Position numbers and translations under genes: made by a program. A DNA stretch of 55,226 nucleotides from Nocardia aurantiaca (GTDB lineage: Bacteria; Actinomycetota; Actinomycetes; Mycobacteriales; Mycobacteriaceae), in assembly GCF_009708175.1 (NCBI RefSeq), contig NZ_WMBB01000023.1:1-55226 (forward strand), in the 5' to 3' direction. Positions 7,407-15,435 of this stretch are shown one piece after another; position 1 is the first letter of the stretch; every line of letters begins with the position of its first letter. The notes under the pieces were generated by a model. That model was not told where the DNA came from and did no database searches. It worked only from the letters and a program-made list of their open reading frames with translations.

Positions 7407-9203
7407 CTAGGAGTTGTAGATCGCGTCCACGTCGGCCGCGTACTGCTTCATGACGACGGCGCGCTTGAGGGAGAGCTTGGGGGTGAGCTCGCCGCCCTCC
7501 TGGGTCCAGTCGACCGGGAGGATGCGGACCTTCTTGATCGCCTCGGCGTGCGAGACCAGCTTGTTGGTGGCCGCGACCGCGTCGTTGATCTCGCCGACCA
7601 GGGCCGGGTTCTCGATGAGGTGCTCGATCGGGGTTTCGGCGGGGATGCCGTTGCGCTCCTTCCAGGCGGGAAGGGCCTCGGGATCGAGGGTGACGAGCGC
7701 GCCGATGAAGGGCTGGCCGTCACCGACCACCATGACCTGGCTGATCAGTGCGTTCTGGCGCAGCGAGTCCTCGAGCATGGCCGGGGAGACGTTCTTGCCG
7801 CCGGCGGTGACGAGGATCTCCTTCTTGCGGCCGGTGATCGAGACGAAGCCCTGTTCGTCGATGGCGCCGAGATCGCCGGTCTTGAACCAGCCGTCCGTGT
7901 CGAAGCAGTCGGCGGTGGCCTCGGGGTTGTTCCAGTACCCGCTGAAGACCACCGGGCCGCGGATGAGCAGCTCGCCGTCGTCGGCGACCTTGGCGCCGTG
8001 GCCCGGCAGCGGGCGGCCGACCGTGCCGACCCTGATGTGCTTGGGTGTGTTCACGCTGACGGCGGCGGTGGACTCGGTGAGGCCGTAGCCCTCGTAGATG
8101 GTGACGCCCGCGCCGCGGAAGTAGTGGCCCAGGCGCGCGCCCAGCGGGCCGCCACCGGAGACGGCGGACTCGCACTGACCGCCCATGGCCTCGCGCAGCT
8201 TCGAGTAGACCAGCTTGTCGAAAAGCATGTGCTGCAGCTTGAGCACGATGTTCGGGCCGCCGTTCTGCAGCGACTGGCTGTACTGGACGGCGATCTCGGT
8301 GGCGTAGTCGAAGATCTTGCCCTTGCCGCCGTCGTGCGCCTTCTGCTTGGCGCCGTTGAACACCTTCTCGAACACGCGCGGCACCGAGAGGATGAAGTTG
8401 GGCTGGTACTGCCCGAACTGCTCCACCAGGGTGGACCAGTCGGCGGTGTGGGCCACGGTGACGCCGGCGTCGAAGGCGGCCAGCGCGACCGCGCGGGCGA
8501 AGACGTGGGCCAGCGGCAAGAACAGCAGCGACTTGCGGCCGGGCCGCAGGAACTCGCTCATGGCGGAGCGGTCGGCGGCCGACTCGGCGTACAGGTTGGC
8601 ATGCGAGAGCATGACGCCCTTGGGTCGGCCGGTCGTGCCGGAGGTGTAGATGAGGGTGGCCGGGGAGGCCGCCTTCACCAGGGCGCGGCGCTCGTGCACC
8701 TCGGCGTCGTCGAGGTCGGTGCCGCGGGCGACCAGGTCGGCGATGGCGCCCTTGTCGATCTGCAGGACTTCCTTCAGGCTGTCCAGTCCGCCTTCGACTT
8801 CCGCGATGGTGGCGCGGTGCTTATCGTTCTGGACGACGGTGAGCTTGGTGGCGGAGTCTGCGAGGATCCAGCGGGCCTGCTCGGCCGAGGAGGAGTCGTA
8901 GATGGCGACGGTGCAGCCGCCGGCCGCCCAGATGGCGAAGTCGAGCACGACCCACTCGTAGCTGGTCTGGGCCATGATGGCGACGCGGTCACCGAGTTCG
9001 ATGCCCGAGGCGATCAGCCCCTTGGCTACGTCGGTCACGGTCTTCGCAAACGCCGCCGCCGTGACGTCGTTCCAGCCGCCCTTGCCATCCGGGGTGTTGA
9101 AGACGACCAGGTTGGGGGTCTTCTCCGCATGCCGGAACGCGCCATCCGACATATTGGCGTTCTCCGGAATGGTGTAGGTAGCCGGGACTTCGAACTCTCG
9201 CAT
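7407..9203 (-). CDS. long-chain fatty-acid--CoA ligase (FadD15-like)
   Basis: 598 residues, the usual length of the long-chain acyl-CoA synthetase group. It activates fatty acids with ATP to acyl-AMP and then acyl-CoA at the membrane or in the cytosol. The AMP-binding P-loop YTSGTTGRPKG is at 186-196. The motifs YEGYGLTE and DGWFKTGDLG and the C-terminal Lys motif GRKKE are all present. The N-terminus (MREFEVPA, then SSSAEQARWIL) closely resembles mycobacterial FadD15. It is the last gene of a four-gene minus-strand run, separated from the esterase by 100 nt, so it may be co-transcribed or have its own promoter. Confidence 0.93.
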   Translation of the reverse strand: MREFEVPATYTIPENANMSDGAFRHAEKTPNLVVFNTPDGKGGWNDVTAAAFAKTVTDVAKGLIASGIELGDRVAIMAQTSYEWVVLDFAIWAAGGCTVAIYDSSSAEQARWILADSATKLTVVQNDKHRATIAEVEGGLDSLKEVLQIDKGAIADLVARGTDLDDAEVHERRALVKAASPATLIYTSGTTGRPKGVMLSHANLYAESAADRSAMSEFLRPGRKSLLFLPLAHVFARAVALAAFDAGVTVAHTADWSTLVEQFGQYQPNFILSVPRVFEKVFNGAKQKAHDGGKGKIFDYATEIAVQYSQSLQNGGPNIVLKLQHMLFDKLVYSKLREAMGGQCESAVSGGGPLGARLGHYFRGAGVTIYEGYGLTESTAAVSVNTPKHIRVGTVGRPLPGHGAKVADDGELLIRGPVVFSGYWNNPEATADCFDTDGWFKTGDLGAIDEQGFVSITGRKKEILVTAGGKNVSPAMLEDSLRQNALISQVMVVGDGQPFIGALVTLDPEALPAWKERNGIPAETPIEHLIENPALVGEINDAVAATNKLVSHAEAIKKVRILPVDWTQEGGELTPKLSLKRAVVMKQYAADVDAIYNS

Positions 9204-9303
9204 CGCTGCCCTTCCACAGTGGGTTTACTGGCGGGTAATTTACGCCACGCTCACAGGTGGCTCCGGGCGGACCGCCCGAACCAGTTCTCGGACGGTCTTC
9301 TCC

Positions 9304-10233
9304 CTATCCTATTGACCGGTTTCGAGCTGGTCGCAGGGCCTGCCGCAAGAACTGCCCGAGCTCGACGGTCACCGCCGCGGCGGAGTCCACCAGACCCGCC
9401 TGCAACTGGGCGACATGCCACAGTCCGCGGGTCTCGGTGAACTCGGTCGGCACGCCCGCCGCCCGCAGCTGCGCGACCAGACGTGCGCACTGGTTGTGCA
9501 GCAGCTCGTCCACATCGGCCTGGACATAGGTGGGCGGCAGCCCGCGCAGCTCGCCGAGCAGCGGCGCGTACCCGGTGTCGGAACCGTCGCCGCGGCCGAG
9601 ATAGGCCGCGGCGCAAGCCCGCGACCACGGCTTGCTGACCACCAGATCGCGGTCGCGGGTGGGCACCTCGTTGGGGTCGCCCCACGGCGCGATCAGCCCG
9701 AGCGCGGCCGGGGTCACGACGTGGCGGTCGCGCAGCCGTTCGGCCAGCGCGAGCGAGAGTCCGCCGCCGGCCGAGTCGCCGGCCACCGCGATGCGATCCG
9801 GGCGGTACCCGAAGTCCACCAGCTCCAGGAAGGCCGCCTCGGCATCCTCGAGCGCCGCGGGGAACGGGTGCTCGGGAGCCAGCCGGTAGTCCAGAACCTG
9901 CACCGCGCAACCGGTTTCGCGCGCCAAATAGGCCGCCAGCGCACGGTGCGTGACCGGCGAACCCACGGTGTAGCCGCCGCCGTGCAGGTACAGCACGGTG
10001 GCGGTGTCGGAGTCCTGCCCGACCGTGACGCGTTCGGCCGGGCGGCCGCCGAGTTCCACGTACTCGACTCGGGTGCCGCGCGGGGCGCGCTGCGCCGCTG
10101 AGCCCCAATCCATCAGCGCCCGTTGGACACTGAACGGAAGCCGATGGTGGAGCATGATCCGGAAGACGGGATTCAGGGCCGCGCGGACGACGGGCAGCGG
10201 CAGCGTCACATCGGGCATGTCCGAGATCCTCAC
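9304..10233 (-). CDS. alpha/beta hydrolase, HSL-type esterase (LipR-like)
   Basis: 309 residues, hormone-sensitive-lipase family. HGGG at 84-87 forms the oxyanion hole, GDSAGG contains the nucleophile Ser154, and the likely acid and base are Asp242 (DVDELL) and His273 (GLWHVAQ). Such enzymes hydrolyse short or medium acyl esters. ATG 10233 overlaps the TGA of the upstream SDR gene (ATGA), so translation is coupled; Met6 at 10218 is an alternative start. A BVMO makes esters from ketones and this enzyme could then cleave them. The same trio occurs in the mycobacterial mymA operon, where lipR holds this place. Confidence 0.88.
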   Translation of the reverse strand: MRISDMPDVTLPLPVVRAALNPVFRIMLHHRLPFSVQRALMDWGSAAQRAPRGTRVEYVELGGRPAERVTVGQDSDTATVLYLHGGGYTVGSPVTHRALAAYLARETGCAVQVLDYRLAPEHPFPAALEDAEAAFLELVDFGYRPDRIAVAGDSAGGGLSLALAERLRDRHVVTPAALGLIAPWGDPNEVPTRDRDLVVSKPWSRACAAAYLGRGDGSDTGYAPLLGELRGLPPTYVQADVDELLHNQCARLVAQLRAAGVPTEFTETRGLWHVAQLQAGLVDSAAAVTVELGQFLRQALRPARNRSIG

Positions 10234-11060
10234 GGCAGGAAGCGCTTCTGCACCGCGGCGGAAATGCGCTGGTAGTACGAGGCGGTGGTGCGCACGAACA
10301 GGTCGAGGACCTTGGCCTCCCAGCCGATGAGCACTCGGCCGTGGCCCTTGCGGACGGCCTCGGTAATGGTCTGCGCGGCCATTTCCGGGGTGTGCAGGGC
10401 GAGCTTGCTGTCGAAGAGGGCGGCCAGGTTCGTCTGGTTGAGGCCCTCGGCGACGGTGGCGCTGCGGGCGACGGCGGTCTTGATGCCGCCGGGGTGCACA
10501 CAGGTGACCTCGACCGGCGTACCGGCCATCAGCATCTCTTGGCGCAGCGCCTCGGTGAAGCCGCGCACCGCGAATTTGGCGGCGTTGTAGGCGCTCTGGC
10601 CGGGGACGGCGATCAGGCCGAAGAGGCTGGAGATGTTCACGACATGGCCCTCACCGGATTCGATGAGGAACGGCAGGAACGCCTTGGTGCCGTTGACGAC
10701 GCCCCAGAAGTCGACGTCCATGATGCGCTCGATGTCCTTGAACTGGGTGTCGAGCACATCACCGTGGTGGGCGATGCCGGCGTTGTTGTAGATCTGGTTG
10801 ACCTTGCCGAAGTGCTTCTTCACCTCGTCGGCGTAGTGCAGCACGGCCTCGCGCTCGGCCACATTGAGCCGATCGGATTTGACCTGGACGCCGTACCGCT
10901 CACAGCGTCGCACGGTTTCGGCGAGGCCCTCGACGTCGATGTCGGACAGCGCCAGGCGCGCGCCGCGCCTCGCCAGGTTCTCCGCCAACGCGCGGCCGAT
11001 GCCGGAACCCGCACCGGTGATCACGCAGACCTTGTCCTTGAAGTAAGCATCATTGCTCAC
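10230..11060 (-). CDS. short-chain dehydrogenase/reductase (SadH-like)
   Basis: 276 residues, the same length I recall for the mymA-operon SDR Rv3085. The nucleotide-binding motif TGAGSGIG is at 15-22, NNAG at 92-95, and the catalytic Ser (144/145), Tyr158 and Lys162 (SAYNAAKFA) are all present. The acidic Asp40 after beta-2 suggests NAD(H). It probably interconverts an alcohol and a ketone or aldehyde for the adjacent monooxygenase. It lies 33 nt after the monooxygenase and overlaps the esterase by 4 nt. Confidence 0.9.
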   Translation of the reverse strand: MSNDAYFKDKVCVITGAGSGIGRALAENLARRGARLALSDIDVEGLAETVRRCERYGVQVKSDRLNVAEREAVLHYADEVKKHFGKVNQIYNNAGIAHHGDVLDTQFKDIERIMDVDFWGVVNGTKAFLPFLIESGEGHVVNISSLFGLIAVPGQSAYNAAKFAVRGFTEALRQEMLMAGTPVEVTCVHPGGIKTAVARSATVAEGLNQTNLAALFDSKLALHTPEMAAQTITEAVRKGHGRVLIGWEAKVLDLFVRTTASYYQRISAAVQKRFLP

Positions 11061-11093
11061 GGCTACCGCTTTCGGTTGTCTTGGTGGGATCGA

Positions 11094-12617
11094 TCAGATG
11101 GCCTGTGCGACAACACCCTCGGTGGTCGTGTCGTAGGCCGAGACATCGAAGTGCTCGAGCAGACTACGGAACCGGAAGGTGAAGTCCGGCCACAGTGTGG
11201 TGTTGTTGCCGTGCTTGTCGAGGTACCAGGAGGCGCAGCCGCCGGTGCTCCACACCGCGCGCTGCAGCTTGCGCTGCAGTTCGGCGTTGAACTCGTCCTG
11301 CACATCCTTGCGGACCTCGACAGTGCGCAGGCCCAGTTTGTCGAACTGTTCGATGGCGTCGGAGATGTAGTTGATCTGCGATTCCAGCATGTACACCATC
11401 GAGGTGTGCCCGAGGCCCACGTTCGGGCCCAGCATGAAGAACATATTGGGGAAGTTGTTGATGGCCGAGCCCTTGTAGCCCTGCTGGCCGATGGCGTCGA
11501 AGACCTCGGAGAGCGTGCGGCCGTCGCGGCCGGAGACGGTGTCGTAGACCGGCGAGTCGGTGACGTGGAAGCCGGTGGCCACGATGATGGCGTCGACCTC
11601 GCGCTCGGTGCCGTCCTTGGTGACGATGGAGCCCGAGCGGATCTCCGTGATGCCGTCGGTCACGACATCGACATTGTCGCGGCTCAGGGCCGGGTAGTAA
11701 TCGTTGGAGATCAGCATGCGCTTGCAGCCGATGCGGAAGTTCGGGGTGACCTTGCGGCGCAGTTCCGGATCACGCACCTCGGCGAAGAGCTTGGCGCGGG
11801 CGATGGTCTCGAGCAGCAGCATCGCGGGCGGGAACTTGGCCAGCCCGACCACCTGGGTCTCGCGGGCGGCGTAGATGCCCGCCCGGTAGAGCCTGCGCAG
11901 CGCCGGAATGTGCTCGAGCGCGAACTTCTCCGGGGCCAGGTATTCGCGGTCCACGCGGGGCAGCAGCCAGGGCGCGGTGCGCTGGTAGACGTCCAGGTGC
12001 GCGACCTTGCCGGCGATGCTGGGGACGATCTGGATGGCGGAGGCGCCGGTGCCGATGACGGCGACGCGCTTGCCGGTCAGATCGGAGTCGTGGTTCCAGC
12101 GGGCGGAGTGGAAGATCTCGCCCTGGAAGTCGTTGATGCCCTTGATATCCGGCAGGTTGGGCTCGCACAGCGCGCCGACCGCGGAGACCAGGATGTCGGC
12201 GGTGAAGGAACCCTGACCGGTCTGGATCTCCCAGCGGGCGTCCTCGACGTTCCACCGGGCGGCGGTCATCTCGCAGTCGAAGATGTGCTTGTCGCGCACG
12301 CCGTACTTGTCGGCGACGCCCTGGATGTAGCGCTGGATCTCCGGCTGCTTGGAGAACGAGCGCGACCACTCCGGGTTGAGCGCGAAGGAGTAGGAGTAGA
12401 GCTGCGAGGGCACGTCACAGGCCGCGCCCGGGTAGGTGTTGTCGCGCCAGGTGCCGCCGACATCACTGCCGCGCTCCAGCACGAGGAAATCGGTGCGTCC
12501 CTGCTGGCTCAGCCGGATGGCCAGGCCCAGGCCCGAGAATCCGCTGCCGACGATGATCACGTGGGAGTGCCGGGCGGACCGGTTGCCGACAGCTTTGTCT
12601 GTAACCTTGCGACTCAT
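11094..12617 (-). CDS. flavin-containing Baeyer-Villiger-type monooxygenase (MymA-like)
   Basis: 507 residues. There are two Rossmann motifs, GSGFSG (24-29, FAD) and GTGASA (189-194, NADPH). The BVMO fingerprint is complete between them: FQGEIFHSARWN starts at 164 with His170 and Trp174. It should insert one oxygen from O2 next to a carbonyl or oxidise a hetero-atom, using NADPH. It is the first gene of the operon with SDR, esterase and probably FadD, as in mymA of M. tuberculosis. The transcript may be leaderless: a TTGACT/TACTCT promoter ends 7 nt before ATG. An unrelated TetR regulator is divergent, where mycobacteria have the AraC-type VirS. Confidence 0.9.
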   Translation of the reverse strand: MSRKVTDKAVGNRSARHSHVIIVGSGFSGLGLAIRLSQQGRTDFLVLERGSDVGGTWRDNTYPGAACDVPSQLYSYSFALNPEWSRSFSKQPEIQRYIQGVADKYGVRDKHIFDCEMTAARWNVEDARWEIQTGQGSFTADILVSAVGALCEPNLPDIKGINDFQGEIFHSARWNHDSDLTGKRVAVIGTGASAIQIVPSIAGKVAHLDVYQRTAPWLLPRVDREYLAPEKFALEHIPALRRLYRAGIYAARETQVVGLAKFPPAMLLLETIARAKLFAEVRDPELRRKVTPNFRIGCKRMLISNDYYPALSRDNVDVVTDGITEIRSGSIVTKDGTEREVDAIIVATGFHVTDSPVYDTVSGRDGRTLSEVFDAIGQQGYKGSAINNFPNMFFMLGPNVGLGHTSMVYMLESQINYISDAIEQFDKLGLRTVEVRKDVQDEFNAELQRKLQRAVWSTGGCASWYLDKHGNNTTLWPDFTFRFRSLLEHFDVSAYDTTTEGVVAQAI

Positions 12618-12624
12618 ATATGCG

Positions 12625-12653
12625 AGAGTAGGGTCCTATTGAGCAGGAGTCAA
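12625..12653 (-). promoter_or_regulatory. promoter of the monooxygenase operon
   Basis: On the minus strand, -35 TTGACT (12653-12648) and -10 TACTCT (12630-12625) are 17 nt apart. Only 7 nt separate the -10 box from the ATG at 12617, so transcription would begin at or next to the start codon. Confidence 0.65.
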
Positions 12654-12665
12654 CAGTATTGACTC
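12647..12665. promoter_or_regulatory. palindromic operator, probably for the TetR regulator
   Basis: GAGTCAA-CAGTA-TTGACTC is a perfect dyad of 7+5+7 nt. It overlaps the -35 box of the monooxygenase promoter and lies 40 nt before the divergent tetR start. Binding there could repress both directions. Confidence 0.6.
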
Positions 12666-12705
12666 ACGTTCAGTAACGTTGGCGAAATGGCCTAAGGTTG
12701 GACTA

Positions 12706-13350
12706 ATGACCAAGAAGCGCGCCGCGCGCAGCAGTCCGGACAGCCGGGTCAAGCGCGTGCGCCTGAGCCCCGCCGAACGCCGTGAGCAGTTGATCACGCT
12801 CGGCGCCCGCATGCTGCGTGAACGCGCCCTGGAGGATGTCTCCATCGGTGAGATCGCCGAGCAGGCCGGCATCTCACGCGGGCTGTTGTTCCACTACTTC
12901 CCGACCAAGCAGGATTTCCACCTGGCGATCGTCCGACACGCCAATGCCGAACTGCTGGAACGGACCACGCCGGACCCGTCCCTGGGCCTGTTCGACATGC
13001 TCCGCGACGCCGTCGAGCGCTACATCGACTACGTCACCGAGAACCGCACGTCCTACCTGGCCCTGCTGCGTGGCCCCGCGAGCGCCAGCCCCGAACTGGT
13101 CGCCCTGGTCAACGCCACGCGAATGGCCCTGGTGGACCGCATCCTCACCGAGGCCCCCGTCCCCACCGAGGACCCCGACCGCCCCCGCCTGGCCCTGGCC
13201 GTGCGCGGCTGGATCGCCTTCGTGGAGGAGACCACCCTGACCTGGCTGCGCGAGGAACCGATCACCCGCGAGGCCCTGGTCGACATGCTCGTCGCCTCCC
13301 TCCCGGCCTTGGCCCTGAACGCGGATCTGACTGCGGCCCTGCAGCAATAG
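12706..13350 (+). CDS. TetR family transcriptional regulator
   Basis: 214 residues from ATG 12706. The N-terminal helix-turn-helix is clear: ALEDVSIGEIAEQAGISRGL followed by LFHYFPTKQDF. A basic tail of about 20 residues precedes it. The C-terminal ligand domain includes WIAFVEETTLTWL, common in TetR proteins of lipid metabolism. It is divergent from the monooxygenase operon and is its likely repressor; the ligand could be an acyl-CoA or a ketone. Its own -10 (TAAGGT, 12693-12698) lies 7 nt from ATG, again suggesting a leaderless mRNA. Confidence 0.92.
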   Translation: MTKKRAARSSPDSRVKRVRLSPAERREQLITLGARMLRERALEDVSIGEIAEQAGISRGLLFHYFPTKQDFHLAIVRHANAELLERTTPDPSLGLFDMLRDAVERYIDYVTENRTSYLALLRGPASASPELVALVNATRMALVDRILTEAPVPTEDPDRPRLALAVRGWIAFVEETTLTWLREEPITREALVDMLVASLPALALNADLTAALQQ

Positions 13351-13465
13351 ACGCCAACCGGCGGATCACCGCATGCGGGCGCCCGAGAGACATCGGATCA
13401 CGAACCCAGAGGGGCTCACCGTCCGTTACCCGCATTCTCCTGTCGCACCCTGACGGGGACGTGGC

Positions 13466-13645
13466 TCCGCCGTGAGTGTCGACCGGCCCGATCTCGGTGA
13501 GCACCGTCTTCGACCGAGTCCCGTTGCGAGAGTTGCCGCTTCGCGGCCGGCACGGTCGTGTTTCTCGTAGCCGAGTCATGTCCGCCTCGAGCGCGGTTTC
13601 GAGCACGGTCTCGGTGAGCTGCTCGAGCAGCCCGACTCCCGACAC
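13466..13645 (-). pseudogene. IS256-family transposase N-terminal relic
   Basis: About 60 residues match the start of IS256/Mutator transposases: LLEQLTETVLETALEADMT, then RSGNSRNGTRSKTVLTEIG, the conserved (G)NSRNGxxxKTVxTExG block. The DDE catalytic domain is missing and the frame degenerates at 13466. The relic lies between the 3' ends of tetR and osmC, so a transposon once inserted and decayed here. Confidence 0.85.
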
Positions 13646-13648
13646 TCG

Positions 13649-14062
13649 TCATGGGTGTGCGTGGACGGTGAGGTCGATGCCGCTGCCGCGGCGAATGGTG
13701 TTGTAGATGGGGCAGGTTGCGGTGAATCGTGCCGCCAAGGCGTCCGCACGTGCCTGGTCGGTGTCGTGGATGTCGATTCGGAGGTGGGTGAAGTCGTAGC
13801 GGGTGGGGTCGTGGGCGCCGCGGCGGTGGGTGACCGTGATGCGGATGGCGCCGATGGCGATGTTGTCGTTGTCGGCGTTGGTCTGAATGTTGGCCATGGC
13901 GCACGAGGCGAGCGCGGACAGGAGCAGTTCGCCCGCTTGTACAGATTCGGCCGGGCCGAAGCGGGAGTCGCTGACGAAGTGATTGTGGCGTGCGTCGAGG
14001 AGATATCGCCCGGGTACGTCGGCGATGGTGTGGCCGTGAACTTCGACGACGTCGTTGCTCAC
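13649..14062 (-). CDS. OsmC/Ohr family protein
   Basis: 137 residues. The two redox Cys of the family are present, Cys54 (ALASCAMAN) and Cys117 (TATCPIYN). OsmC proteins reduce organic hydroperoxides or act on reactive sulfur species. GTG 14062 overlaps the TGA of the frame-restored monooxygenase (GTGA), so the two were translated as a unit. In a desulfurisation operon it may detoxify sulfite-, thiol- or peroxide-type by-products of the flavin enzyme. It is the last gene of the operon. Confidence 0.88.
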   Translation of the reverse strand: MSNDVVEVHGHTIADVPGRYLLDARHNHFVSDSRFGPAESVQAGELLLSALASCAMANIQTNADNDNIAIGAIRITVTHRRGAHDPTRYDFTHLRIDIHDTDQARADALAARFTATCPIYNTIRRGSGIDLTVHAHP

Positions 14063-15422
14063 GCCTCGGCCTCACTGGCGTGGCGAACGCGGTTGCGCCA
14101 TTCGCCTGGTGCGATCCGCTGCAGCCCGAGGTTTTCGCGGAGGGTGCTGCCCTCGTATTCGGTCCGAACAGGCCCCGCTTCTGTAACTCGGGTACGACCA
14201 GGCGGGTGAAGTCCTCGAATCCGCCGGGTTGGTAGGGCGCTTGCACCATGAACCCGTCGCAGGCTTGTTCGGTGAACCACTGCTCGAGTCCGTCGGCGAC
14301 TTCGGTTGCGGTGCCGATGAATCCGCCCTCGACGCGCCCGCCGTAACGCTTGCCGAGTTCTCGCAGGGTGAGGCCTTCACGCTCGGTCATTTCCCGGACT
14401 TCGCGGTAATGTCCTTCCACTCCGGGGACCTCGACCTCGGGGAGGCGCTCATCGAGGGGGAATGTGGAGAGGTCGACGTCGAGGTGATAGGCCAGCGTCG
14501 ACAGTCCGCCCAAAGGTGGTACGAGGTCGAAGAGTTGGTCGTATTTGTGCTGTGCGGATGCCGATGTCGTTCCCACGACCGGGGCGATGGAGGGCAGGAT
14601 CTTCACCGCGTGAGGGTCGCGGCCGTGTGTAGCGGCGCGTTCTTTGATCTCGCGGTAGAAGTCTTTGGCCGAGTCCAGTGAGGCGTGGCTGCAGAAGATC
14701 ACGTCCGACCAGCGGGCCGCGAAGTCTTTGCCCTTCGAGGATGCTCCGGCCTGGATGATGACCGGATAGCCCTGTGGCGGTCGTGGGACATTGAGCGGGC
14801 CCTGAACGGTGAACCACTGGCCTTTGTGGTCGATGCGGTGCACTCGTTCGGGATCGGCGAAAAGTGGTGTGCCCGTGTCCAGGACCAGTGCGTCGTCGTC
14901 CCAGCTGTCCCAGAGTTTGCCGGTGACTTCGAGGAATTCCTCGGCGCGTTCGTAGCGTCGGTCTCGCGAGGATTGCTCGTCGCGGTCGAAGTTGCGGGCT
15001 TCGGATTCCTGAAACGAGGTGACGACATTCCATGCCGCGCGGCCGTCGGTGAGATGGTCGAGGGTGGCGAAGGATCGGGCGAGAGTGAACGGTTGCGAGT
15101 AGGTGGTGGACACGGTCGCCGCCAGACCGAGGTGTGAGGTCACCGCGCCCATCGAGGACACGATGTGCAGCGGGTCCAGCCGCATCGCGCCGAGTGCGCC
15201 GTTGCGCAGCTGGGTGTCGGTGCTGGCGCCGAATCGGTCGGGGACGGAGAGGATGTCGGCGAAGAACGCGAGATCGAAGCGCGCTTCTTCGAGAGTGCGT
15301 GCGATGTTCTGGTAGTAGCGCGCCGAGAGCCAGCCGGGAACGGAGGCGGGGTATCGCCATCCGCCGGGCCGGCCCGGGCCGGCGGTGACGAATGCTGCGA
15401 GGTGCATACGGGACGGTGACAT
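14059..15422 (-). CDS. NtaA/SnaA/DszA-type flavin monooxygenase, frameshifted near its 3' end
   Basis: An FMNH2-dependent monooxygenase of the bacterial luciferase-like superfamily, about 454 residues if intact. Recognisable segments are HLAAFVTAG, SARYYQNIARTLEEARFDLAFFAD, AWNVVTSFQESEARNF and GYPVIIQAGASSKGKDFAA. The family acts on sulfonates, sulfones or aminopolycarboxylates with FMNH2 from a reductase, which is not encoded here. One base is missing at about 14166: before it the frame reads PELQKRGLF, after it the next frame continues RTEYEGSTLRENLGL, the normal family C-terminus, and ends overlapping osmC. As written, translation would run on into a basic, low-complexity tail. The catalytic barrel is unaffected. 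Confidence 0.85.
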
Positions 15423-15435
15423 GGGGTGGCTGGTC

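Noticed and set aside
7227..9440. Long + strand frame over fadD and past it
   Set aside because: Antisense of a clear acyl-CoA synthetase in GC-rich DNA; low-complexity Gly/Ala/Asp/Val composition.
10341..12662. 773-residue + strand frame
   Set aside because: Runs antisense through both the SDR and the monooxygenase genes, which have intact motifs.
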